NCBI RefSeq assembly: GCF_026626335.1
Contig: NZ_JAPNTZ010000001.1
Coordinates: 62,001 to 126,000, forward strand
Length of the DNA stretch: 64,000 nucleotides
Source of the DNA: Paractinoplanes pyxinae
Lineage (GTDB): Bacteria; Actinomycetota; Actinomycetes; Mycobacteriales; Micromonosporaceae
Direction of reading: 5' to 3'
The notes beneath the pieces are model-generated. The model was not told the origin of the DNA. It made no database searches and saw only the letters and a list, made by a program, of their open reading frames with translations. Every line of letters begins with the position of its first letter. The first letter of the stretch is position 1. Positions 1 to 8,127 of the stretch are shown here, one piece after another. A program made the position numbers and the translations under genes.

Positions 1-626
1 CCGGGGTGCGCGAGGTTGCTGGTGATGCCCCAGCCGTGGGCCTCGCTGCGCCGCTGCAGCTCGAGCCCGAACAGCCCGAACGCGATCTTGGACTGGCTGT
101 ACGCCCGCATGACGTTGTAGGAGCGTTCCCCGTTCAGGTCCTCCCAGTTGATCTTGCCACTGCGGGCGGCGATGCTGATCTGCGAGGTGACCCGGGCCCG
201 GCCCGTTCGCAGCAGCGGCAGCAGGTGCCCGACCAGGGCGAAGTGGCCCAGGTGGTTGGTGCCGAACTGCACCTCGAAGCCGTCGGCCGTGGTCTGCCGG
301 CTCGGCGGTTGCATCACCCCGGCGTTGTTGATCAGCAGGTGGATCGGGTTGCCCTCGGCCCGCAGGGTGTCGCCGAGGGCGGCCACCGAGGCCAGCGAGG
401 ACAGGTCGAGGGTGCGGGTCGAGACCTTCGCGCCCCGGTGGTTGCGGCGGATCCGGGTGACGGCCTGGTCGCCCTTGGCCGGGTTGCGGACCGGCAGGAT
501 CAGCTCGGCGCCGGCCGCGGCCAGCCGGTCGGCCATGACCAGGCCCATCCCGTCGCTGGCCCCGGTGATCACGACGCGCCGGCCGGTCAGGTCGGGCAGG
601 TTGAAGTCGATCTTGGTACGTGCCAT
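1..626 (-). CDS. Short-chain dehydrogenase/reductase, C-terminus cut by window edge
   Basis: Reading the minus strand from the ATG at 626 gives an open frame of at least 208 codons that runs off the window at base 1. A classical SDR Rossmann fold is visible: the cofactor motif TGASDGMG at residues 21-28, NNAG at about 100-103, and the catalytic pair YSQSK (Tyr176, Lys180). The sequence style resembles the retinol-dehydrogenase-like or oxidoreductase SDRs common in actinomycetes, which use NAD(P)H on alcohols or ketones; the substrate cannot be read. A GAGGAG ribosome site lies just upstream of the ATG. The missing part is the substrate-binding C-terminus. No neighbour on its strand is visible inside the window. 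Confidence 0.9.
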   Translation of the reverse strand, partial: MARTKIDFNLPDLTGRRVVITGASDGMGLVMADRLAAAGAELILPVRNPAKGDQAVTRIRRNHRGAKVSTRTLDLSSLASVAALGDTLRAEGNPIHLLINNAGVMQPPSRQTTADGFEVQFGTNHLGHFALVGHLLPLLRTGRARVTSQISIAARSGKINWEDLNGERSYNVMRAYSQSKIAFGLFGLELQRRSEAHGWGITSNLAHP

Positions 627-750
627 CGTGCGCTCCTCGTCTCGGCTGTGATCGAGATTCGCGTACGGCCGGATTCGCATCCAGGGCCTGCCGATCCGAG
701 GCTTACCGATCCGTGTTCGCGCCGGTCGGGGGCACTGTCGACGGAGCACT

Positions 751-791
751 TCACCCGAACGGTGAGCCCGCCGACGGTCGAACCGGCGGGC
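751..791. promoter_or_regulatory. Inverted repeats in the divergent intergenic region
   Basis: The 257-bp gap between the SDR and the small secreted protein holds two inverted repeats: TCACC-N5-GGTGA at 751-765 and GCCCGCCG-N10-CGGCGGGC at 766-791. The second could form a stable hairpin. Neither is followed by a T run, so operator or attenuator roles are possible, but nothing in the sequence decides between them. Confidence 0.3.
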
Positions 792-839
792 GAGGTTGAC
801 CGTCAGGACGACATCCCATGTGGGGTTGATTGGGTTTTA

Positions 840-875
840 CCTCCCGTAAGACGCGATACAACCCAGTACGGGAGG
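840..875 (+). promoter_or_regulatory. Hairpin that can sequester the ribosome-binding site
   Basis: CCTCCCGTA at 840-848 is the perfect reverse complement of TACGGGAGG at 867-875, with an 18-nt loop. The right arm contains the GGAGG Shine-Dalgarno of the ATG at 884. In the mRNA this 9-bp stem would mask the ribosome site. It could also be a protein-binding operator at DNA level. Confidence 0.55.
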
Positions 876-883
876 AATTGCAC

Positions 884-1447
884 ATGAAGAAGCTTGCTCG
901 CGCCATCACCCTGGGAGGGTTCGGCGTCCTGACCGCCCTCACCTTCGGCATGGGCCCGGCTCAGGCGGCCCCGGCGGCGCCCGCGGCTCCGGAGAGCAAG
1001 ACCACGGCCAGCCAGAACATCTGGCGGGGCGAGAGCCAGGTCGTCGGCTTCTACCGCACGCTGGGCGCCTGTGAGCTGGCCGGCCAGTACGGTGAGCGGG
1101 CCGGCGCCTGGGACGACCACGACTGCAGCATCACCCGCGTCGGCGCTCGCCGGGGCGCGTGGGCTCTCGAGGTCGTCGACTACGACAACTGGGGCTCGTT
1201 CGGTTTCGGCCGGCCGTTCCAGGTCGTCCGGGGCTTCCCGACCCAGTTCCGGCCGGTGTGGGCGGGTCAGTTCCGTCCGGGCCGCCCGGGTCAGTTCCGG
1301 TTCTACCGTCCGGGCACGCACCGCAACGACTGGATGCGTGACCGGGACCGTCGTCACCACCACTTCGACGGCCGCCGGGACAACGACCGTCGTGACAACG
1401 ACCGCAACGGTCGTGGCGGCTTCGGCGGCAACGGTCGCAACCGCTGA
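884..1447 (+). CDS. Small secreted protein with basic Arg/Asp/Asn/Gly-rich tail
   Basis: This is a 187-residue protein. The start at 884 is chosen because GGAGGAA ends 6 nt upstream and because it begins a clear Sec signal peptide: MKK, a hydrophobic stretch, and a probable cut after AQA at residue 28. The mature part has an Ala/Pro spacer, then a compact segment with only two cysteines (LGACEL and DHDCSI), which could form one disulfide. It ends in a low-complexity tail rich in Arg, Asp, His, Asn and Gly (RDRDRRHHHF, RRDNDRRDNDR). I do not recognise the family. An extracellular or envelope-bound nucleic-acid or polyanion-binding role would fit the tail but is inference. A terminator hairpin follows the stop. 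Confidence 0.75.
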   Translation: MKKLARAITLGGFGVLTALTFGMGPAQAAPAAPAAPESKTTASQNIWRGESQVVGFYRTLGACELAGQYGERAGAWDDHDCSITRVGARRGAWALEVVDYDNWGSFGFGRPFQVVRGFPTQFRPVWAGQFRPGRPGQFRFYRPGTHRNDWMRDRDRRHHHFDGRRDNDRRDNDRNGRGGFGGNGRNR

Positions 1448-1474
1448 ACAGCAACACCATGAAGTGAAACCGGT

Positions 1475-1503
1475 AGGCCGCCGGGCGACATGCCCGGCGG
1501 CCT
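1475..1503. terminator. Bidirectional terminator hairpin
   Basis: AGGCCGCCGGGC at 1475-1486 pairs perfectly with GCCCGGCGGCCT at 1492-1503 around a 5-nt loop. It lies between two convergent genes (stops at 1447 and 1513), so it probably ends both transcripts. There is no U tract, as is usual in high-GC actinobacteria. Confidence 0.75.
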
Positions 1504-1512
1504 CCGGGCAGG

Positions 1513-2670
1513 TCAGGCCTGGCTGAGGATCACCAGTTCGTTGCCCTCCGGGTCGGCGACCAGCCGGCGACCCTGCGACTCGCCGAGCAGCCGGCCGCCG
1601 GCGGCGAGGGCCGTGGCCAGGCGTTCGCGCGCGAGGTCCGGCGGCACGGCGAGCTCGACGTGGATGCGGTTGCGCTGCCGGCGCCGTTCCGCGTCCGAGG
1701 TGTCGAGCTGCTGGAACACCAGCACCGGATTCAGCCGCCGGGGATCGTGAATGTCGCTCGCCCCGTCCCGCCGGTCGGTGACGTACCCGAGCGCGGCCAG
1801 CCAGAACGCGCGGACGGCGGCCACGTCGGCCGCGTCCAGGAACAACTGGACGAAGCGGGGCAGCGCCGGATCCGCCGTCGCGCCCAGCTCTCTCGCGGCG
1901 GCCTGCAGCCCGGCGGCGAGGCCGGTGAAGTCGACGTCGAGGCCGTGGGTGTCGTCCTCCCACTGATCCTTGCCGCTGTCGAGAATCACGAGCCCGGGCC
2001 GCAGGTCGATGAGCAGCGGAAAGCCGGCCTCGTCGGCCAGCGCGGCGGCCGTGGTGGCCAGGTCGCGCTGCTGAGCCGTCGAGGTGGTGCGGTAGCAGGC
2101 CATCGCGCTGAACACCGTCTGCCAGTCGGTGGTCGCGGCCGTTTCGCCGAGCACGTCGCCCGGCACCAGGTCGACCTCGTTGCCGTCGGGATCGGCGTGA
2201 CACACCCCGTACGGTCCTGATGCCTCACCGACACCCGCCTGCTCGACAGCTGCGGCCGGCCGCACCACGTCCAGGTGAATGCGGTTGCGCAGCGGCCGTT
2301 CCTCGGTCGACGGCCGGATGTGCAGCGCGGGATCGCGCCGCAGCGGATCGGCCGGACCGTAGTCGAGCACACGCTGCCAGAACCGGCCCACCGCGGGCGC
2401 ATTCGCGGTTTCCAGTACGACGTTCAGCTGCTGCAGCACGGCGGGGTTCGCGGCCAGTCCGAGATCCCGCGCCGCCGTGGACACCGCCCCGGCCTGTCCG
2501 GCCCCGTCCACGCGTACGCGAAGGCCTGTCGCTCTCAGATCGACCACAGCCCCGGCCGTCAGCTCGACGATGCGCCCGGCCAGCGCCGCTCCGCTGGTCA
2601 ACGAGGGCACCTCGAACCAGGCCGTCATCACGCCGTCGACCACCCGCCAGTCCGAACCCGGATCGCTCAT
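1513..2670 (-). CDS. Duplicated PCD-like/glyoxalase (VOC) domain protein
   Basis: This protein of about 385 residues is built from two tandem copies of the same module. Each starts with a pterin-carbinolamine-dehydratase-like segment beginning DW, with an AARxLG helix and ANP/ADP end. Each continues into a VOC (glyoxalase/bleomycin-resistance fold) half with NRIHLDV or NRIHVEL and a closing DPDGNEVDLV or DPEGNELVIL strand. The His-His pair expected of an active dehydratase is not visible, so the PCD-like parts may be structural. VOC proteins bind metals and small molecules in isomerase, dioxygenase or resistance roles; the substrate is unknown. The ATG at 2670 is preferred over upstream GTG because a TACAGT -10 element sits 7 nt before it, typical of leaderless mRNA. 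Confidence 0.75.
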   Translation of the reverse strand: MSDPGSDWRVVDGVMTAWFEVPSLTSGAALAGRIVELTAGAVVDLRATGLRVRVDGAGQAGAVSTAARDLGLAANPAVLQQLNVVLETANAPAVGRFWQRVLDYGPADPLRRDPALHIRPSTEERPLRNRIHLDVVRPAAAVEQAGVGEASGPYGVCHADPDGNEVDLVPGDVLGETAATTDWQTVFSAMACYRTTSTAQQRDLATTAAALADEAGFPLLIDLRPGLVILDSGKDQWEDDTHGLDVDFTGLAAGLQAAARELGATADPALPRFVQLFLDAADVAAVRAFWLAALGYVTDRRDGASDIHDPRRLNPVLVFQQLDTSDAERRRQRNRIHVELAVPPDLARERLATALAAGGRLLGESQGRRLVADPEGNELVILSQA

Positions 2671-2677
2671 GTACGGC

Positions 2678-2683
2678 ACTGTA
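2678..2683 (-). promoter_or_regulatory. -10 element of a leaderless promoter
   Basis: On the minus strand TACAGT (TANNNT class) ends 7 nt before the ATG at 2670, and no Shine-Dalgarno is present. This spacing is the hallmark of leaderless transcripts in actinobacteria, and it decides the start of the VOC gene. Confidence 0.5.
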
Positions 2684-2739
2684 GAACCGCCACGCCGACG
2701 GGGCTCAGGTGGCTGCCGGCGCCGTCGAACAGATCAGTG

Positions 2740-5028
2740 ATGCTGACCTGGGTCCGGACCGGTCGGGCGAGCGCCGCGTGCGTGCTCGTCTGCGCCGTTC
2801 TGCTGGCGGTCCAGCAGACCTGGTACGTCGGTGGGTGGGGCAGCGCGGAGGTCCGCACGCTCGTCACGGACGCCACGTACGTCCCCCTGGCCCTCGCCTT
2901 CACCGTGCTGGCGGTCCGGGTGGCCGTCTCCGGACGGCAGGAGCCCCGGACCCGGCGGGCGTGGCGGGTGATCACCATCGCGTTCGGCTGCCAGCTGGCC
3001 GCGCACTGCTCGTGGTTCGTCCAGTCCCACTTCCTGCACACCACCGCCTACCCCTCCACCGCCGACTACTGCTTCCTGCTGTTCTCGCCGTTCATGTTCG
3101 CCGGCCTGCTGATGCTGCCGGGCCAGCACCGGCGCCGGCGCGACCGGCAGAAGCTGGCGCTGGACGCGCTGATCGTCGGCGCCGGCGGGTTCATCGCGAT
3201 CTGGTACCTGCTGCTCGGCCCGATCCTCAACGCGCCGGACCTCACCGGGTGGCAGCGGGCCTTCACGGCCGCCCTGCCCATCGGCGACCTGCTGCTCGTC
3301 CTGGCCATGTCGACCGCCATGCTGCGGCGTCACCAGCCCGAGGTGCCGGCCCCGGTCCGGCTGCTCGCCGGCTCGATCGCCCTGACCGTGACGGCCGACG
3401 TGTCGTACGCCTGGATCCAGCTCAACGGCGGGTTCACCGGCGGATCCTGGCCCGACCTGTTGTGGCTGGCCGGCTGCTTCCTGCTGGTGCTGGCGGCCGA
3501 TCAGCAGTACCGCCGCCCGCGGCATCCTGCGCCGCGCCGGCGGGACCGCAACGCGGTCTTCCTTCTCCCGTACGCGGCCAGCATCGCCGCCTACGTTCTG
3601 CTCGCCGTGCAGTCGTCGCATCTGCCGATCAACCCGTACGGCGGCATGATCTTCGGGGCGGCCGTGCTCACCCTGCTCGTGATGGCCCGCCAGTCGCACG
3701 CCCTGCGCGACAACCGCGAGATGGCCGTCACCGACGGGCTGACCGGCCTGGCCAACCGCATCCTGGTCACCGAGCGGCTGGACCACCTGGCCGGGCAGCC
3801 GATCCGGCCCGGCCGGCACACCGCTGTGCTGCTCATCGACCTGGACCGGTTCAAGCCGATCAACGACACCTTCGGCCACGAGGCGGGCGACGCGGTGCTG
3901 GTGGCCGCGGCCGACGCCATGCGCCGCGTGATCCGGGACGGCGACCTGGCCGGGCGCCTGGGCGGGGACGAGTTCGCCGTCCTGCTGCACAGTCTGCCGA
4001 CGCGGGAGGCCGCGGGCCCGGTCGCCGCCCGGCTCCTCGACGAGCTGCGCATGCCGGTCGTCTTCGGCGAGCACGTGCTCATGGTCGAGGCCAGCATCGG
4101 CGTGGCGGTCCGCGACGATCCCGCCGCCTCCGGCGAGACCCTGCTGCAGCAGGCGGACACCGCCCTGTACGCGGCCAAGCGGGCCGGGCGCGGCCGGTAC
4201 GAGTACTACTCCGACGTGATGGACACCAAGGCCCGCGAGGCCGAGCTGCGCCGCGCCGTCGCCGGGAACGAGCTGGTGGTCTACTTCCAACCGGCGGTCG
4301 CGCTGGCCACCGGCGACGTGCGGGCGGTCGAGGCCCTGGTCCGCTGGAACCATCCCGTGCGCGGCCTGCTCGGCCCCGGCGAGTTCATCGACCTGGCCGA
4401 GGAGACCGGTGCGGTGGTGCCGCTGGGCGCCTGGGTGCTGCGGGCAGCCTGCCGGGAGGCGGCCGGCTGGCGCGCCGGCCTGCCGGGAGCCGGCCCGCTC
4501 CGGCTGGCGGTGAACCTGTCGCCCAAGCAGGTGGCCCAGGCCGACCTGGTCACGACCGTCGAGGACATCCTGGCCGAGACCGGCTTCCCGCCCGACCGGC
4601 TGACCCTGGAGATCACCGAGAGCGTCATCCTGCAGGCCGACCCGCTCACCATCGGCCGCCTGCAGGCGTTGCGGGACCTGGGCATCCAGCTGGCGGTCGA
4701 CGACTTCGGCACCGGCTACTCGGCCCTGAGCTACCTGCGCCGCCTGCCGGTGACCGTGCTGAAGATCGACCGCTCGTTCGTCACCGGCATCGCCGACGAC
4801 CCGGAGGCCCGCTCGGTGTGTGAGGCGGTGGTCCACCTGGGCGAGGCCTTCAAGATGAGCGTGGTGGCCGAGGGCATCGAAACGGCCGACCAGGCGACCG
4901 CCCTGGTCGACATGGGCTGCGCGATCGGCCAGGGTTTCTTCTTCCACCGCCCGCTCCCGCCGCAGGAGGCCGGAGCCCTGATCCGCCGGCAGTTCGCCGC
5001 CGCGGACCAGCTTCACCGTCCGGCCTGA
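2740..5028 (+). CDS. Membrane diguanylate cyclase/phosphodiesterase (GGDEF-EAL)
   Basis: A 762-residue c-di-GMP enzyme. The start at 2740 (ATG just after an in-frame GTG) is taken because the hydrophobic segment begins here; upstream in-frame codons lack membrane-protein character. Residues 1-320 hold about eight to nine transmembrane helices. The GGDEF motif is intact at 408-412, preceded at the right distance by an RDGD inhibitory (I) site. The EAL domain starts at Glu531 (EAL 531-533) and keeps NLSPKQ, LEITES, DDFGTGYS, LKIDRSF and VAEGIET, so the phosphodiesterase residues look complete. It is therefore potentially bifunctional with product-feedback control. It acts at the cytoplasmic membrane; the N-terminal sensor ligand is unknown. 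Confidence 0.92.
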   Translation: MLTWVRTGRASAACVLVCAVLLAVQQTWYVGGWGSAEVRTLVTDATYVPLALAFTVLAVRVAVSGRQEPRTRRAWRVITIAFGCQLAAHCSWFVQSHFLHTTAYPSTADYCFLLFSPFMFAGLLMLPGQHRRRRDRQKLALDALIVGAGGFIAIWYLLLGPILNAPDLTGWQRAFTAALPIGDLLLVLAMSTAMLRRHQPEVPAPVRLLAGSIALTVTADVSYAWIQLNGGFTGGSWPDLLWLAGCFLLVLAADQQYRRPRHPAPRRRDRNAVFLLPYAASIAAYVLLAVQSSHLPINPYGGMIFGAAVLTLLVMARQSHALRDNREMAVTDGLTGLANRILVTERLDHLAGQPIRPGRHTAVLLIDLDRFKPINDTFGHEAGDAVLVAAADAMRRVIRDGDLAGRLGGDEFAVLLHSLPTREAAGPVAARLLDELRMPVVFGEHVLMVEASIGVAVRDDPAASGETLLQQADTALYAAKRAGRGRYEYYSDVMDTKAREAELRRAVAGNELVVYFQPAVALATGDVRAVEALVRWNHPVRGLLGPGEFIDLAEETGAVVPLGAWVLRAACREAAGWRAGLPGAGPLRLAVNLSPKQVAQADLVTTVEDILAETGFPPDRLTLEITESVILQADPLTIGRLQALRDLGIQLAVDDFGTGYSALSYLRRLPVTVLKIDRSFVTGIADDPEARSVCEAVVHLGEAFKMSVVAEGIETADQATALVDMGCAIGQGFFFHRPLPPQEAGALIRRQFAAADQLHRPA

Positions 5029-5071
5029 TCGGTAGGGAACCGTCGGGCCGGTCCCGCGGCGGTCCGCCTGC

Positions 5072-5686
5072 TCAGGGTGCTGCGATGAATCCGCGCAGGA
5101 GCGTGCTGACAGCGGCTGTGAGGTCGGCGCGGTTGGCCTCGGTGCCGGGATGCGGTGCGGTGCGCGCGCCCGCGCCGGCCAGCCGGTCGAACAGCAGACC
5201 GTCGATGCAGGCGACGAGGTGGTCGCCGGCCCGGCGCGGATCCCGGGCGCCGGCGGCCGCGAGCATCGCCGCCGACTGGGCTCGCGAGTCGTCGCCGTAG
5301 GACAGGATGGTCCGGATCTCCGGATGGTGGGTGGCCTCGAGCAGACAGGCATAGCGAGCGAGAGTGCGGTTGCGCCCCTCGTCCATCCACTGGTCGAGCA
5401 CCGCGGCGATCGAGGCGGCAGTCGACTCGACGTCGGTCAGAGCCGGGGCGTCGCCGCCGGCCCGGTCGGGCAGCTGCCCGGCCCGCAGGTCCGCACGGTC
5501 GAGCTCGGCGATGCGGCGCACCACCGCCTCGATGAGCGCCTTGCGGGTCCGGAAGTAGGCCGACGTGGTTCCCTCGGGCAGGGCGGCTCGGCGATCGACG
5601 GCCCGGTGGGTCAGGCCGCGCATGCCTCCCGCGGCGAGAACGTCGATCGCGGTGTCGGTGAGCAACTGAAAACGATCTGCAGGCAC
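5072..5686 (-). CDS. TetR-family repressor
   Basis: A 204-residue regulator with an N-terminal helix-turn-helix (helices around residues 8-50, including GLTHRAVDRRAALPEGTTSAYF) and a helical ligand domain, as in TetR proteins of the usual length. The start is a GTG at 5686 preceded by a GGGAAGGGA ribosome site. It is divergent from an FAD monooxygenase with only 60 bp between them, and that gap holds two inverted repeats. The arrangement suggests that it represses both itself and the monooxygenase and is released by the monooxygenase substrate. The ligand cannot be predicted. Confidence 0.88.
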   Translation of the reverse strand: MPADRFQLLTDTAIDVLAAGGMRGLTHRAVDRRAALPEGTTSAYFRTRKALIEAVVRRIAELDRADLRAGQLPDRAGGDAPALTDVESTAASIAAVLDQWMDEGRNRTLARYACLLEATHHPEIRTILSYGDDSRAQSAAMLAAAGARDPRRAGDHLVACIDGLLFDRLAGAGARTAPHPGTEANRADLTAAVSTLLRGFIAAP

Positions 5687-5699
5687 GGTGTCCCTTCCC

Positions 5700-5717
5700 C
5701 TTCTACATCTGTAGTAT
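5700..5717. promoter_or_regulatory. Putative TetR operator 1
   Basis: CTTCTAC-ATCT-GTAGTAT is an imperfect copy of the neighbouring palindrome; the CTAC/GTAG core is conserved. It sits next to the start of the TetR gene and is read as an autoregulatory site. Confidence 0.55.
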
Positions 5718-5719
5718 CG

Positions 5720-5737
5720 CTTCTACGCCTGTAGAAG
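5720..5737. promoter_or_regulatory. Putative TetR operator 2
   Basis: CTTCTAC-GCCT-GTAGAAG is a perfect 7-4-7 inverted repeat. Its right arm overlaps the AAGGAG ribosome site of the monooxygenase at 5747. Centre-to-centre spacing from operator 1 is 20 bp, about two helical turns, which fits cooperative binding of two dimers. Confidence 0.6.
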
Positions 5738-5746
5738 GAGCGAGTC

Positions 5747-6877
5747 ATGGCGCCTCGTGCGGTGGTGGTCGGTGGCGGCATCGGGGGACTGAGCGCGGCG
5801 GCCGGGCTCGGCCGGGCGGGTTGGCGGGTGACCGTGCTCGAGCGCGCTGCTCAATTCCGCCCGGCGGGCGCCGGCCTGGTGTTGCAGGCGAACGGGCTGC
5901 GGTGCCTGGACGCGCTCGGCCTCGGGGCGGCCGTGCGTGGCGCGGGCATCGCCGACCGGTCCGGGGGCACTCGTCGCTGGGACGGGCGGTGGCTGGCTCG
6001 GGTCGAAGCGGGCCGGCTGGAAAAGGTGCTCGGCACACCGGCGTACGGGATACACCGAGCCCAGCTGCACCGCATCCTCCTCGAAGCCCAGCCGGCCGGT
6101 GTCACAGTGCGCACCGGCGCCCACGTCACGGGCGTCAGCGCGGACGGTGAGGTCACTTATCGCTGCGCCGGCGACGAGGGCCGGATCGATGCCGATCTGG
6201 TGGTCGGCGCCGACGGCATCCGCAGCACCGTACGCGGGCAGCTGTGGCCCCTCTCGGCCGGTCCCGAGCCGGTCGGGGTGACCGCGTGGCGCGGGGTGAC
6301 ACCCGACGCCTGGCGCGCCGAGCTCGTCGTGGCGATCAGCTGGGGGCCCGGCGCCGAATTCGGGATCGTGCCGCTGGCCGACGGCCGCGTCTACTGGTAC
6401 GCGGCCGTGAACGCCTCGCCCGGCCGGGCGCCGGACCGTGTCGACCCCCGGTTCGAGCACTGGCACGAGCCGATCCCGGCGCTCATCGCGGCCACCGGTG
6501 CCGTGCTGCGGGACGAGCTGGCGTGCCTCGACGAGCCGTTGCCGACGTACGTCAGGGGCCGGGTCGTCCTTCTCGGCGACGCCGCGCATGCGATGACCCC
6601 GAATCTCGGCCAAGGCGCCAACCAGGCGCTCGAGGACGCCGTCGTCCTGGCCGCCGTCGCGGGCCGGCCCGACGGACTGCGGAGCTACGACCAGGAGCGG
6701 CGTCCACGCAGTCAGCGGGTCGCGGCCGCATCCCGGCTGATCGGCCGGTTCGGCCAGCAACTCGAGAACCGGCTGGCGGTCGCGGCCCGCGACACGGTGA
6801 TGCGTCTGGTCCCGACCGGAGTGGCCCTGCGCTCGATGACCCGCTACGCGGACTGGCGACCGCCGGCCGGAGGCTGA
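5747..6877 (+). CDS. FAD-dependent monooxygenase (PheA/UbiH-like)
   Basis: A 376-residue group A flavoprotein hydroxylase. The N-terminal Rossmann motif GGGIGG at residues 9-14 binds the ADP part of FAD. A second FAD motif, GDAAHAMTPNLGQGANQALEDA, begins near residue 277 with a normal GD signature. Length and motifs match salicylate/p-hydroxybenzoate-type monooxygenases that use NAD(P)H and O2 to hydroxylate aromatic or polyketide-like substrates. The ATG at 5747 has AAGGAG 6 nt upstream, inside operator 2. The divergent TetR gene probably controls it. Detoxification or antibiotic modification is a reasonable inference; the substrate is unknown. Confidence 0.88.
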   Translation: MAPRAVVVGGGIGGLSAAAGLGRAGWRVTVLERAAQFRPAGAGLVLQANGLRCLDALGLGAAVRGAGIADRSGGTRRWDGRWLARVEAGRLEKVLGTPAYGIHRAQLHRILLEAQPAGVTVRTGAHVTGVSADGEVTYRCAGDEGRIDADLVVGADGIRSTVRGQLWPLSAGPEPVGVTAWRGVTPDAWRAELVVAISWGPGAEFGIVPLADGRVYWYAAVNASPGRAPDRVDPRFEHWHEPIPALIAATGAVLRDELACLDEPLPTYVRGRVVLLGDAAHAMTPNLGQGANQALEDAVVLAAVAGRPDGLRSYDQERRPRSQRVAAASRLIGRFGQQLENRLAVAARDTVMRLVPTGVALRSMTRYADWRPPAGG

Positions 6878-6969
6878 CCGGCGTACGACACCGGCGGCCG
6901 GCCATTCGCCCGGGCCGGCCTCGGGGTCGACGGCGGGCGCCCCGACGTGGTCGTGGCCGGCGGCGGAGG

Positions 6970-7842
6970 TCAAACTTTTTGGGCTTCACGTAGCTTGGTG
7001 GCGGCGAAGTCGGCGAGTTCCTCGCCGTTCTCGTAGTTGTCGGTGAGCACGTGGCGGGCCGTGGCCCAGCCGGCCGTCTCCCGCAGGCCGGGCCGCAGGG
7101 ACTCGCTGGAGAGGAACCGCCGCAGGTCTTTACCCACCTGGTCGCTGCGGCTCGAGGAAAGCCGGCCCGCTCGTTCGGCCACGGCCCGGAAGTGGCGGGG
7201 AACGACGATCAGCGTGTCGCCGGGCGGGAAGGTGACGTCCTCGAAGTCGTACCCGTCGAACTCGGGGTAGGTCACGTCGGCCGAGCGGAAGGTCACCCGG
7301 CGCAGGACCGCGCTGTCGTGGGCGCGGCCCAGGAAGCGCGTCTCGGTCAGCGCGCCGGCGAACACCGCATCCTCGATGGTGCAGCCGGCGAACTCGGCCT
7401 TGGGCAGCGCCGGGAACGTGCACCCGGCGAAGGACGTGCTCTCGGCCGAGAAGTACTTCATCCTGGCTCCGGTCAGGTCGATCGACTGCCAGGTCGTACG
7501 GGCCAGCAGGGTCTCGGTCAGCGTCGCCCGCACCATCGTGCAGTCGCTGACCGACCCGTCGGTGAACACGGCCCGGGCGAGGTCGGCCCCGTCGAAACGG
7601 CAGCCGCTGAACCGCACGTCCTCGAGGTGGGCGTGGGCCAGTGTGGCGTACCGGAAATCGATGCCGGCGATCGTTGGCGCCTGCGAGTCCAGGCCGCCGG
7701 CCGGAAACCCTCGCAGGTCGAGCAGCCCGTCCACCACGGGAAGCTCGAGGTCGAGCAGGGAGCTGCCGTCGCCCAGCCGCCGAAGCACCTCCGTGCGCAG
7801 GATCCCCGTACGCCAGCGGTCGATCAACTCGCGGCGCGCCAC
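6970..7842 (-). CDS. Pentapeptide-repeat-like protein
   Basis: About 290 residues with many degenerate A(D/N)LXX/F-type units (FRYATLAHAHLEDVRF, CRFDGADLARAVF, SFAGCTFP, AEFAGCTIEDAVFAG), forming the right-handed quadrilateral beta-helix of pentapeptide-repeat proteins from roughly residue 50 to 200. A helical C-terminal part of about 80 residues follows. The GTG at 7842 is preferred as start because AGGAG lies 7 nt upstream; an ATG at 7893 is in frame but has no ribosome site. Members of this family range from DNA-gyrase mimics to proteins of unknown role. The repeats here are irregular, so no function is assigned. Confidence 0.7.
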   Translation of the reverse strand: MARRELIDRWRTGILRTEVLRRLGDGSSLLDLELPVVDGLLDLRGFPAGGLDSQAPTIAGIDFRYATLAHAHLEDVRFSGCRFDGADLARAVFTDGSVSDCTMVRATLTETLLARTTWQSIDLTGARMKYFSAESTSFAGCTFPALPKAEFAGCTIEDAVFAGALTETRFLGRAHDSAVLRRVTFRSADVTYPEFDGYDFEDVTFPPGDTLIVVPRHFRAVAERAGRLSSSRSDQVGKDLRRFLSSESLRPGLRETAGWATARHVLTDNYENGEELADFAATKLREAQKV

Positions 7843-7932
7843 GTCATGACTCCTGTCGTGATCAGGTGGATACCGGCAATTCTCAGATGTCATGGCGATG
7901 GGTCGGAGGGTCGGTCCGCCTCCGCGAGTGTC

Positions 7933-8127
7933 CTATGCCAGGCTTCGGCGTTCCTTACGGGAGACGCCGCATTGAACCAGCAGGTCGGCAACCCGCCCAC
8001 TCGCCACGCCTCTGCGGGCGGCTTCATCCACGATCGCGTTCGCGAGGTCCGTCGCCTTCTTCGCTCGACCGAAAGTTCTCGCGGATTGCCACGCGCTCAG
8101 CAGAAGAGGATCGACGACGTCCTGACC
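7933..8127 (-). other. In-frame 64-codon extension after an amber stop
   Basis: Directly after the TAG (8128-8130) that ends the next gene, the same frame stays open for 64 codons and ends in another TAG at 7933-7935. The translated segment is protein-like (KKATDLANAIVDEAARRG, VADLLVQCGVSRKERRSLA) and looks like a small helical C-terminal domain. This suggests the original gene spanned 7933-8637 and was cut by a nonsense mutation, or that the amber codon is sometimes read through. Confidence 0.45.

Noticed and set aside
2734-5352. An 872-codon open frame antisense to the GGDEF-EAL gene
   Set aside because: Composition is typical of a GC-rich shadow; the opposite strand has intact GGDEF and EAL motifs.
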